Shown here: piece after piece, positions 1 to 6,915 of the stretch
How the letters are laid out: every line of letters begins with the position of its first letter
How positions within the stretch are numbered: position 1 is the stretch's first letter
DNA from: Planctomycetaceae bacterium UBA4732
GTDB taxonomy: Bacteria; Planctomycetota; Planctomycetia; Gemmatales; Gemmataceae
Direction: 5' to 3'
Length of the DNA: 6,940 nt
NCBI GenBank assembly: GCA_002404095.1
Contig: DHJA01000271.1
Coordinates: 1 to 6,940, forward strand
Notes under the pieces: generated by a model
Told to the model about the DNA's origin: nothing
Databases searched by the model: none
What the model saw: the letters and a program-made list of their open reading frames with translations, nothing else
Position numbers and translations under genes: made by a program

Positions 1-2
1 CC

Positions 3-20
3 CTGTCGGGTCGCGGCTAA
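3..20 (+). CDS. Possible 3' end of an upstream gene (very weak)
   Basis: One forward frame reads Leu-Ser-Gly-Arg-Gly and then a TAA at 18-20, about 30 bases before the start of the cytochrome gene. This would fit the tail of an upstream gene in the same operon. Only a handful of codons are visible, so no product can be named and chance is a fair alternative. Confidence 0.2.
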   Translation: MSGRG

Positions 21-40
21 ACGGGGGATTGTGGACAAAC

Positions 41-44
41 GAGG
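41..44 (+). promoter_or_regulatory. Ribosome binding site fixing the cytochrome start
   Basis: GAGG lies five bases before the ATG at 50. The same frame is open to the left edge of the window and has a TTG at 29, but that TTG lacks a well-placed purine-rich site of its own. The ATG at 50 places the membrane anchor about 13 residues from the N terminus, as expected for an uncleaved signal anchor. The site therefore favours ATG 50 over the longer readings. Confidence 0.6.
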
Positions 45-49
45 ATGTC

Positions 50-3000
50 ATGGCCGCCACGGATAAGACTTACCACAATCAAAAGACGTTGGACATCGTC
101 TTCGCAGCTTCCTGCATCCTGATGTTGGTTTGCACCATCTGGATGCTAGTCGCCGATTACAATCGTGAATTCAAGTCGGTTCAACGTAACTTCCGCGACG
201 TGGAATCCGCCCTGAATGAACGGCAGATGATTAGCCAACTGCCCGACCCCGACGAGGTGAAGGAACATCAGAACGCGGTCGTTGAAAAGCGCAAAGCGGT
301 GGAAGTCGCCAAGAAGAAAGTCGGCTCCGATGAACAACGGCTGACCGCCGAGCGCGACCAACGCACTGACGCCTATCAGTCCGTTAAGGCCGATTTTGAC
401 TCCAAAACGAGCTTTTACAACATCGAGATCAGCGAGCGCGACCAGGCCGGCCTGCCTCAGCCGATTCGCAGGGAACGCGCGGAGCGGGTGGCGGCGCGGA
501 AACAAGAGATCGACAAACTCCAGGTTGAACTCGATAACGCCCAAAAGGCGGTCGATCAGACGGCGGAAGAGTATAAGCAAAAGGTCACGGACCCCGTGAG
601 CCAGGCCGAGAACGAACTGGGCGACGCCGAGGACGCCGAGAAGAAGCTGACGGCCAGCTTCGACCGCTTCGCTAAATTGACTGTGCAAAAACAGTGGGGA
701 CTTGGCGACGCCTTCCGGGCGCTGCCTATCCTCGACGCCTTCGAGTCGCCTACCAAGATCCGCCAGATTGTACTCAACGACCTGCCCATCGAGTACGGCA
801 GTTTCAAATACGTGACGCGGTTCGACCGCTGCACCTCCTGTCACCTGGCCATCGAGCGCGGCGCCTTCGACCATACCATGCTGGAAAAGCTGACGCGCAC
901 CGAGAAAGAAATCGGCCAGGAGTGGCGGAAGACGGCGCTGACGGCCGGCAACAATCTGGCCGCGCTAGTTTCTCTTATGAGCGAGGACGATCAGAAGACG
1001 CCGCGGGCCAACATACAGGCCGTCAAGACGGCGCTCGACAAGGCGGATCGGGACGAGTATAAGTCGGCGGAGAATGATCCGAATGAAGTAAGCGCGAAGC
1101 TCAACGACGTGCTGCATTCCCTGCGCGCGAGTGAAGTGCCGGGGGCGAAGACGTATGGCTCGCTCGACCGGGAGATCGCGCAAGTCAAGGAATTGGGCGA
1201 TCAGTTGCAGGAAGCACGGTTGTTACCGAAGAAGCTGGAGACGGCCCGACGCATCTTGCAGAACCGTAAAGACAAGGGCGAAAACCTCGGCTTTGATCCA
1301 GGCGACCTGCCGAGCCATGCGCGCACGGTGAGCCTCACGCCGGGCCAGATCATCCAATACGCCGCCCATCCTCGCCTGGACCTGTTCGTCGATTCCAATA
1401 GCGCCCACCCGATGGAGAAATTCGGCTGCACCATCTGCCACGGTGGACAAGGCAGCGCCACCGACTTCCTGTTGTCCGCCCATACCCCGGACGGCGCCGC
1501 GCAGCATAAGAAATGGGAAGAAGAATACCACTGGCACTCCAGCAACGACTGGGAAGTTCCCATGCTGTCCAACCGATTTGTGGAGTCGGGCTGTATTAAG
1601 TGCCATCACGAAGTAACGGATCTGGTGCGGCAGGGCAATAAGGAAGAGGCGCCGAAGCTGCTGCGCGGCTTCAACCTGGTGCGCGAAAACGGTTGCTTCG
1701 GCTGCCATGAAATCGCCGGGGTCAAGAAGGGCCAACAGGTCGGCCCCGATCTGCGGCAGGAACCGTCGCCGGCCCTGGCGTGGCTGTCGCCAACCGACCA
1801 GGAAAAGGCCAAGGCCGATCCGCTGAATCCGCCAGGCGCGTACCGCAAAGTCGGCCCTAGCCTGCGGCGCATCGCCGAGAAGACCAACGAAACGTGGACG
1901 CGGCGCTGGATCCAATCGCCGCGCGGCTTCCGGCCCGACACCAAGATGCCGCACTTCTACAACCTTAGTACCAACAGCCCCGACGTGCTGCCCGATCAGC
2001 AAAAGGACTTCCCCGCGACGGAAATTCACTCCATCGCGCACTACTTGTTCTCGGAGAGCGCCAAGAACATGGAAGGCAAGGACACTTACCGCGTGTTTTT
2101 GCAAAAGCGCGTTCAACAACTGCAAGGCAAGCTCAAGGAAGGCGCTCTTGACGAGAGGGATCGCAAAGAACTCTTCGATGTAACCCATCGCCTGAGTGAC
2201 TTGGCCTTGCTGTCTATTCCTACCCAATCGGGAGAGATCGATAGCGTGACGACCAAGCTGCGGCAGGCGCAAGACGCCATGCTAGAGCAGTACGAGAAAG
2301 TGCGGCTGACCGAGGAGCGTATCAAGGATGTGCAAAAGCTTCTGCAGAAAAGCCCCGACGACAAGAAGGCTACATCGGAACTGGACCAAGCAACCCAGGA
2401 CCAGGAGGCCGGAAAGAAACAGTTGGAGGACGTGAAGAAGAAACTGGACCCGTTGCGGCTGGAATTGGAGAAGATCGGCCTGCCGATCTCCATTGAAAAG
2501 CAAATCGTGGACGGCCAGGGCGACCCGGTCGCGGCCGCTCTTCCAGAATCGGATAAAAACGATCTCTCAAAGCATTTGACGGAAGGCCGGCGCTTGTTCA
2601 GCGAGCGCGGCTGTCTGGCCTGCCACGTCCACGACGGCGTTCGCCAGAAGGGCGCCGATGGGATAGCGGCCGTGAGCGAGGAGGCGGCTTCGTTCGCTCC
2701 CGACCTAAGCCGCATCGCGGCCAAGATCGCCCCGGAGAAGGGCGACGCCAAGGCCAGGCGCCGCTGGGTGGTGCAGTGGGTACTCAATCCGAACATTTAC
2801 CATCCGCGAACGCGCATGCCGATCACGCACCTTACCGTTCAACAAGCGTGCGACGTGGCCGATTGGCTGTTGAGCCAGGAGATCAAACCGGAAGAGTTGG
2901 CCGACTGGAAAGACCCCGCCGAACCGGCCCCGAAAACGCTGGTAGCACTGGCCCGGCTGTATCTTGCTAAGGCGCCCGGCATGACTGCCGCCAAGGTGAA

Positions 3001-5050
3001 CGAGGTGCTGCCGGCTGACGCGGGCGAACTCGACAATATCCACGGCTATTCCGAGGAAGATCTCAAATACGCCACGCCGGACGCCGACGAGCGCGTCCTG
3101 CAAGGGCCGATCACCCGGGACAAGCTGGAATGGTACATCGGCCGCAAGAGCATCAACCGGCTCGGCTGTTACGGCTGCCACGACATGCCGGGCTTCGAGA
3201 CGGCCAAGCCGATCGGTACCGCTCTGAACGATTGGGGCGCGAAAGACCCCGAACGGCTGGCGTTCGAGGACGCCGACATTTACGTCCGCGAGCATAACAC
3301 CATCGTGGAGGCCCGCGACGCCGTCGGCAACCCGCATCAGCCGGCCGCGGGGTGGAAAACAACGGACGGCAAAGCGCCCTATGAAAGCTACTTCTACAAC
3401 GCGCTGGAACACCACGAGCGCGACGGCTTCCTGAACCAAAAGCTGGCCGAGCCGCGCAGCTACGACTACAATCGCATCCGCGTCTGGGACGACCGATTGC
3501 GTATGCCCCAGTTCAAGTTCGCCAAGTCGCGGCGGCACGCTGGCGAGGCGGACGAGGCGTATGAAAATCGCCAGGAACGCGAAGAGGGCGAGGCGCGTGA
3601 GGCCGTGATGACCTTCATTCTCGGTTTGGTCGCGGAGCCGATCCCGTTGAAGTACGTGAGCAATCCCACGCCCGACCGACTGGCGGAGGCGAAGGGCCGG
3701 CAGGTGTTGGATAAGTACAACTGCGTCGGCTGCCATCAGGTGCGGCCCGGCGTCTACGACTTCAAGCCGACGAAGGACACGCTCGACGCGATGGAGAGGG
3801 TCTACCAGTCGTATGCGAATAACCAAGCGAAAAAGGACCACGTGTTCCCCGGTCACAACGCCTGGACCGGTGTTGCCTCGCCGTGGCCCGACCGCCTTTC
3901 GGCGCACGGTACGCAAGCCCGCGTCGAAGAGGATGAAAGCGCCAATCGCGACCTGTTGAGTCTGCGATTGACCGAGGCGTTGCGTTTCACGAACAACGAC
4001 AAGATCGTCCGCGACATTCCGGCGGGGATGACGGCTAGGATCGTCCCCGAAGACGTGATCGATCAGTCGCCGACTTATGGCGGGGCGTTCGCGGAATTGT
4101 TGATCCCGTACCTGGCGCAGACCAATAGCACGCTGTTCGGCGGCAAGCCGGACGAGGCGCGGTCGGTGCTGCCGCCGCCGTTGCTGCGCGAGGGTGAGCG
4201 TGTGCAGCCGAAATGGCTCTACCAATTTCTGCTCAACCCCGGCGTGGTGCGGCCGCAGGAGAAAATGAAGCTGCGGATGCCGAAGTTCAACATGAGCGGC
4301 GAGGACGCGATGACGCTCGTCAACTACTTCGGCGCCGTCGCCCGGCAGAGCAACCCCGGCGCGGGCGTTACCTATCCGTACCTGAGAATTGAGCAGACCG
4401 ACGAGAAGTATTGGGGTGACTGGAATAAAGAGTATCTGGAACGTCTCAAAGCCGTCGGAGGCGCGGACGGCAAGGGTTTGGATCAGCGGGCCAAGGATCT
4501 GTTGGGCGACTTGAAGAAGGGCGTCCAGCTCCACCTCGACGCGGTGAAAGCGGCGGCCGGGACGGCGATGGGCGAGGACAAGACCCGCAAAGAGGCGGAG
4601 GTCAAGGAACTACAGGCCACCATCGAGAAGTGGGACAAGCAGATCAAGGACGGCAACGTCGGCGACCTCGTGAAAGAGTGGCAGTCGCCCAACGCCTACG
4701 CGGCGGACGCTTACCGGCTCGTGGCCGCCAATCCGAACATCTGCACCAAGTGTCACAGCATCGGCGCGCTGAAAATCGAGAACGCCAACGGGCCGGACCT
4801 GAGCATCGCCTTCGAGCGATTGCGGCCGGAATGGACGTTTGAGTGGATCGCCAACCCGGATCGGATGTTCGGGTACTCGCCGACAATGCCGCAGAATTTC
4901 CCGAAAGATTCGGTAGACTATAAGGAGTACTTCGCAGGCGACCCGCGCGAGCGAGCGCGGGCCGCGCGGGACGTTCTGATGGACCTGCCTCGGATAGACA
5001 ACCTGCCTGCGAACCGCGCCACCCGAGCGGCCATCACGGGAGGAAAATAA
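50..5050 (+). CDS. Giant membrane-anchored octaheme c-type cytochrome with coiled-coil spacers
   Basis: This 1666-residue protein is probably an electron carrier on the outer face of the cytoplasmic membrane. Residues 14-35 form one hydrophobic anchor with Lys6 and Lys12 before it, so the rest should be exported. Eight canonical CXXCH heme sites begin at residues 261, 460, 515, 549, 855, 1040, 1225 and 1565. Met-Pro motifs at 633, 923, 1152, 1410 and 1613, mostly after a Trp-rich helix and an Asn-Pro turn, are likely distal ligands of hemes 4-8, as in class-I cytochromes c. Hemes 1-3 lie among many His and may be bis-His. Charged helical stretches at about 36-206, 677-813 and 1461-1541 look like coiled coils. 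It is far longer than ordinary di- or triheme cytochromes. The next gene starts two bases downstream. I recall similar planctomycete proteins near cytochrome b/Rieske genes, but its partner is not visible here. Confidence 0.9.
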   Translation: MAATDKTYHNQKTLDIVFAASCILMLVCTIWMLVADYNREFKSVQRNFRDVESALNERQMISQLPDPDEVKEHQNAVVEKRKAVEVAKKKVGSDEQRLTAERDQRTDAYQSVKADFDSKTSFYNIEISERDQAGLPQPIRRERAERVAARKQEIDKLQVELDNAQKAVDQTAEEYKQKVTDPVSQAENELGDAEDAEKKLTASFDRFAKLTVQKQWGLGDAFRALPILDAFESPTKIRQIVLNDLPIEYGSFKYVTRFDRCTSCHLAIERGAFDHTMLEKLTRTEKEIGQEWRKTALTAGNNLAALVSLMSEDDQKTPRANIQAVKTALDKADRDEYKSAENDPNEVSAKLNDVLHSLRASEVPGAKTYGSLDREIAQVKELGDQLQEARLLPKKLETARRILQNRKDKGENLGFDPGDLPSHARTVSLTPGQIIQYAAHPRLDLFVDSNSAHPMEKFGCTICHGGQGSATDFLLSAHTPDGAAQHKKWEEEYHWHSSNDWEVPMLSNRFVESGCIKCHHEVTDLVRQGNKEEAPKLLRGFNLVRENGCFGCHEIAGVKKGQQVGPDLRQEPSPALAWLSPTDQEKAKADPLNPPGAYRKVGPSLRRIAEKTNETWTRRWIQSPRGFRPDTKMPHFYNLSTNSPDVLPDQQKDFPATEIHSIAHYLFSESAKNMEGKDTYRVFLQKRVQQLQGKLKEGALDERDRKELFDVTHRLSDLALLSIPTQSGEIDSVTTKLRQAQDAMLEQYEKVRLTEERIKDVQKLLQKSPDDKKATSELDQATQDQEAGKKQLEDVKKKLDPLRLELEKIGLPISIEKQIVDGQGDPVAAALPESDKNDLSKHLTEGRRLFSERGCLACHVHDGVRQKGADGIAAVSEEAASFAPDLSRIAAKIAPEKGDAKARRRWVVQWVLNPNIYHPRTRMPITHLTVQQACDVADWLLSQEIKPEELADWKDPAEPAPKTLVALARLYLAKAPGMTAAKVNEVLPADAGELDNIHGYSEEDLKYATPDADERVLQGPITRDKLEWYIGRKSINRLGCYGCHDMPGFETAKPIGTALNDWGAKDPERLAFEDADIYVREHNTIVEARDAVGNPHQPAAGWKTTDGKAPYESYFYNALEHHERDGFLNQKLAEPRSYDYNRIRVWDDRLRMPQFKFAKSRRHAGEADEAYENRQEREEGEAREAVMTFILGLVAEPIPLKYVSNPTPDRLAEAKGRQVLDKYNCVGCHQVRPGVYDFKPTKDTLDAMERVYQSYANNQAKKDHVFPGHNAWTGVASPWPDRLSAHGTQARVEEDESANRDLLSLRLTEALRFTNNDKIVRDIPAGMTARIVPEDVIDQSPTYGGAFAELLIPYLAQTNSTLFGGKPDEARSVLPPPLLREGERVQPKWLYQFLLNPGVVRPQEKMKLRMPKFNMSGEDAMTLVNYFGAVARQSNPGAGVTYPYLRIEQTDEKYWGDWNKEYLERLKAVGGADGKGLDQRAKDLLGDLKKGVQLHLDAVKAAAGTAMGEDKTRKEAEVKELQATIEKWDKQIKDGNVGDLVKEWQSPNAYAADAYRLVAANPNICTKCHSIGALKIENANGPDLSIAFERLRPEWTFEWIANPDRMFGYSPTMPQNFPKDSVDYKEYFAGDPRERARAARDVLMDLPRIDNLPANRATRAAITGGK
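4942..4970 (+). repeat. G+C-only inverted repeats near the 3' end of the cytochrome gene
   Basis: CCCGCGCG at 4942-4949 is a perfect inverted match to 4963-4970. Its first seven bases also match 4955-4961 inverted, so two mutually exclusive hairpins are possible. The stretch lies inside codons for an Arg/Ala-rich segment about 80 bases before the stop. It may simply reflect G+C-rich Arg and Ala codons. Confidence 0.35.
5038..5043 (+). promoter_or_regulatory. Strong ribosome binding site inside the end of the cytochrome gene
   Basis: GGGAGG, nine bases before the ATG at 5053, overlaps the last codons of the cytochrome gene. With the TAA at 5048-5050 only two bases before the new start, this arrangement predicts translational coupling of the cytochrome and the first cupredoxin. 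Confidence 0.7.
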
Positions 5051-5052
5051 TC

Positions 5053-5874
5053 ATGCGTTGCTCCGTATCGGTTCGCCTCGCTCTCTTAAGCGCGGCTGCC
5101 TTATTGTTTGCGTCGGCCGCGGCGAAGGCCGAAGATAAATGGGGAGCCGTCGAAGGTCAAGTAACTTGGAACGGCGGCGCCGTTCCCGCGCCGGCCCCGG
5201 CCAATGTGGATAAAGACCAGGCCGTTTGTCTGAAGAATGGGCCGATCCTCAAACAGGATTTCGTTGTCAACCCGAAGAACAAGGGCGTGCGCTGGGCGGT
5301 GGTCTGGTTAGTGGACGAGGATCCTAAGAAAGAACTGCCGATCAACCCAGCGCTCGCCTCGCAGGCGGCGGTCAAGGGAACGAAAGTCGTACTGGATCAA
5401 CCGTGCTGCCAGTTCGAGCCGCACATCATCTGCCTTCGCGAAGGCCAAGTGCTGGTCGCCAAGAACTCAGGCACGATCGCGCACAACACCAAGATTGACT
5501 CGCCCGGCGACAACCCGAGCATGAACCCGCTCATTCCCGCCGGTACGGAACAGTCCATCGATGGCTGGAAAGCCGCTAGCGCTCCGTCGTTGGTCGGTTG
5601 TAGCATTCATGGATGGATGACGGGTTACATTCGCGTGTTCAACAGCCCATACTTCGCCGTGACCGACGAGGACGGCAAGTTCAAGATCGACAAGGCGCCG
5701 GCAGGTAAGTACCGCATCGTCGCTTGGCAGGAATCGGTCGGCTATCTCAACAAGGGCTTCAAAAAGGGCCAACCGATTGACATCAAAGCGGATGGCGTCA
5801 CGGATGTGAACTTTGAAGTGAAGCCGAAGGCGGCGGCAGCGGCGGCGCCGGCAGCACCGGCGCCGCAACCCTAG
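5053..5874 (+). CDS. Secreted cupredoxin with carboxypeptidase-regulatory-like C-terminal domain
   Basis: This 273-residue protein is probably a soluble periplasmic one-electron copper carrier. Residues 1-26 form a signal peptide (Arg2 and Arg8, a hydrophobic core, then an Ala-Lys-Ala cleavage site). Predicted type-1 copper ligands are His144 (in AHNTK), Cys183, His186 and Met189. The Cys-x2-His-x2-Met loop has the spacing of amicyanin, shorter than the Cys-x2-His-x4-Met of plastocyanin. Cys118-Cys119, His124 and Cys127 form a Cys-rich cluster upstream of the copper loop. Cys59 may pair with one of these cysteines. Residues 199-257 (VTDEDG, then a Pro-x-Gly turn and beta strands) resemble a carboxypeptidase regulatory-like domain. 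The last 14 residues are only Ala, Pro and Gln. Relatives are often labelled methylamine utilization protein, but no methylamine dehydrogenase gene is present here. Copper binding is inferred from motif spacing. Confidence 0.85.
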   Translation: MRCSVSVRLALLSAAALLFASAAAKAEDKWGAVEGQVTWNGGAVPAPAPANVDKDQAVCLKNGPILKQDFVVNPKNKGVRWAVVWLVDEDPKKELPINPALASQAAVKGTKVVLDQPCCQFEPHIICLREGQVLVAKNSGTIAHNTKIDSPGDNPSMNPLIPAGTEQSIDGWKAASAPSLVGCSIHGWMTGYIRVFNSPYFAVTDEDGKFKIDKAPAGKYRIVAWQESVGYLNKGFKKGQPIDIKADGVTDVNFEVKPKAAAAAAPAAPAPQP

Positions 5875-5911
5875 TTCACGCAGCATTCGCGTCCATGAAT
5901 CCAATGTTTTC

Positions 5912-5946
5912 CTGACGGGGCAAGCGCGTTCGCCTTGCCCCGTTAG
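5912..5946 (+). terminator. Strong intergenic hairpin without a T-tract (partial terminator or mRNA stabiliser)
   Basis: ACGGGGCAAG at 5915-5924 and CTTGCCCCGT at 5934-5943 are perfect 10-base inverted repeats around a 9-base loop. Three further outer pairs, one of them G-U, extend the stem to 13 pairs (5912-5924 with 5934-5946). An inner GCG/CGC alternative shortens the loop to four bases. No T run follows, so a classic intrinsic terminator is unlikely. Lying between the two cupredoxin genes, it could reduce read-through into the second or protect the 3' end of the upstream message. Confidence 0.65.
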
Positions 5947-5955
5947 CCATTCCAT

Positions 5956-5961
5956 GAGAGG
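5956..5961 (+). promoter_or_regulatory. Ribosome binding site of the lipoprotein cupredoxin gene
   Basis: GAGAGG lies six bases before the ATG at 5968. An ATG at 5954 overlaps this site but is in another frame, so the start at 5968, which gives a proper lipoprotein signal, is preferred. Confidence 0.6.
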
Positions 5962-5967
5962 TTTTCC

Positions 5968-6912
5968 ATGAAACGTACTTTCCTGGCGGCCGCCGCCGTT
6001 GGCGCGCCGCTTCTCATCAGTTTGTTCCTCGTCGGCTGCGGCAAACCCAAGGGGGACGACGACGATTCCGGCGGGCCGAGTAAGGGCGCCGGCTCGACAA
6101 CCGCAGCCAAGCCCCCCGAGGAATTAAAAGGTCTGCCGAGCAAGCCGGGCGCCACCCTCAAGGGCAAGGTGACGCTGAAGGGCAAGTCTCCGAACACCGA
6201 AGCCCTGACGAAGCAGTTGCAGGACGCCATCAAGTCTAAGCAAGATCAGGCCGCGACCTGCTTCGACATGGCCCCTGAGGCCGAGAAGACTGAGCAGGTC
6301 TGGCACATCGGCGAAGGCAATGGCATTTCCGACGTCGTCGTTTGGATTCAGCCCCCCGAGGGCTATTTCTTCAAGGTCGATAAGGACGCCAAAGACAAGA
6401 CCTGGCCGGAAAAAGTCGAGTTGACCCAGCCGCATTGCGCGTTCATACCGCACGTCAGCTGGGTGATGCCGACGTTGGTGGACCCGGCAAACCCGAAGAA
6501 GACGATCCCGAGCGGCCAGAAGTTCTTTGTATCGAATGCCGCGGACATCTCGCACAACACGAAGTGGAAGTCGCCCCTCGGCGGCCCGAACTCCGACGAA
6601 CTCGCCACGACCCCCGCGCACAGTGTGGACAAAGAAATTCTACTGAAGGGCAACAACCAGCTCGTCCAATTCAACTGCAACATCCACTCTTGGATGGAAG
6701 CCTACGTTTGGGTGTTCAATCACCCCTACGCGGCCGTCACCGATAAGGACGGCAATTACGAGATCAAGAACGTCCCCATCGGCTCGAAACTCCACATCGT
6801 TGGCTGGCATGAAAAAGTGGACTTTCTCGCTCCTGGCAAGAAGGGCGAGGAGATTGATTTGATAGAGGGCGTGAATACGAAAAATTTCGACATTGAAGTG
6901 AAGGGGCAGTAA
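5968..6912 (+). CDS. Lipoprotein cupredoxin with carboxypeptidase-regulatory-like domain, paralogue of the preceding gene
   Basis: This 314-residue protein is probably a lipid-anchored copper electron carrier. The signal ends in a lipobox, Leu-Val-Gly-Cys, with Cys24 as the lipidated residue. Residues 25-60 form a flexible linker with four consecutive Asp. The core parallels the upstream protein: Cys98 corresponds to Cys59, the QPHCAFIPH motif (Cys157, His162) to QPCCQFEPH, and His196 in SHNTK to His144. Cys237, His240 and Met243 form the same amicyanin-like Cys-x2-His-x2-Met loop. Residues 253-311 repeat the VTDxDG carboxypeptidase-regulatory-like domain. Unlike its neighbour it has an extra helical segment near 76-96, a longer loop at 168-183 and no Ala/Pro tail. 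It lies 93 bases after the first cupredoxin, beyond a hairpin, so it may be expressed at a different level. The substrate or partner is unknown, and copper binding is inferred. Confidence 0.85.
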   Translation: MKRTFLAAAAVGAPLLISLFLVGCGKPKGDDDDSGGPSKGAGSTTAAKPPEELKGLPSKPGATLKGKVTLKGKSPNTEALTKQLQDAIKSKQDQAATCFDMAPEAEKTEQVWHIGEGNGISDVVVWIQPPEGYFFKVDKDAKDKTWPEKVELTQPHCAFIPHVSWVMPTLVDPANPKKTIPSGQKFFVSNAADISHNTKWKSPLGGPNSDELATTPAHSVDKEILLKGNNQLVQFNCNIHSWMEAYVWVFNHPYAAVTDKDGNYEIKNVPIGSKLHIVGWHEKVDFLAPGKKGEEIDLIEGVNTKNFDIEVKGQ

Positions 6913-6915
6913 TAG
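6910..6915 (+). other. Tandem stop codons TAA-TAG
   Basis: The lipoprotein gene ends in TAA followed in frame by TAG, giving secure termination. The remaining 25 bases of the window show no hairpin, binding site or start that can be supported. Confidence 0.6.

Noticed and set aside
29..49. TTG at 29 as the start of the cytochrome
   Set aside because: It adds only seven residues and lacks a well-placed ribosome binding site, whereas the ATG at 50 has GAGG five bases upstream.
50..154. Lipobox reading of the cytochrome N terminus (Ala-Ala-Ser-Cys at residue 22)
   Set aside because: The hydrophobic stretch continues for over ten residues beyond the Cys and position -3 is Ala, so an uncleaved membrane anchor fits better.
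1223..2272. Minus-strand open frame of 349 codons
   Set aside because: It is a shadow of the cytochrome gene covering hemes 2-4, with no motif, signal or supported ribosome binding site.
2705..4534. Minus-strand open frame of 609 codons opposite the cytochrome gene
   Set aside because: It lies fully opposite a gene with clear heme motifs, shows no recognisable domain, and has the Arg/Val/Leu-rich composition typical of the reverse of G+C-rich codons.
5404..5436. Rieske iron-sulfur site in the Cys/His motif of the first cupredoxin
   Set aside because: Rieske proteins need two spaced Cys-x-His and Cys-x2-His boxes. The motif here does not match that spacing.
5599..5619. CuA-type binuclear copper site in the cupredoxins
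   Set aside because: CuA needs two Cys in the ligand loop (Cys-x3-Cys). Both proteins have one Cys there, as in mononuclear type-1 sites.
5053..6912. Assignment of the cupredoxins to methylamine oxidation
   Set aside because: Only the ligand-loop spacing resembles amicyanin. No methylamine dehydrogenase subunit or maturation gene is in the window.
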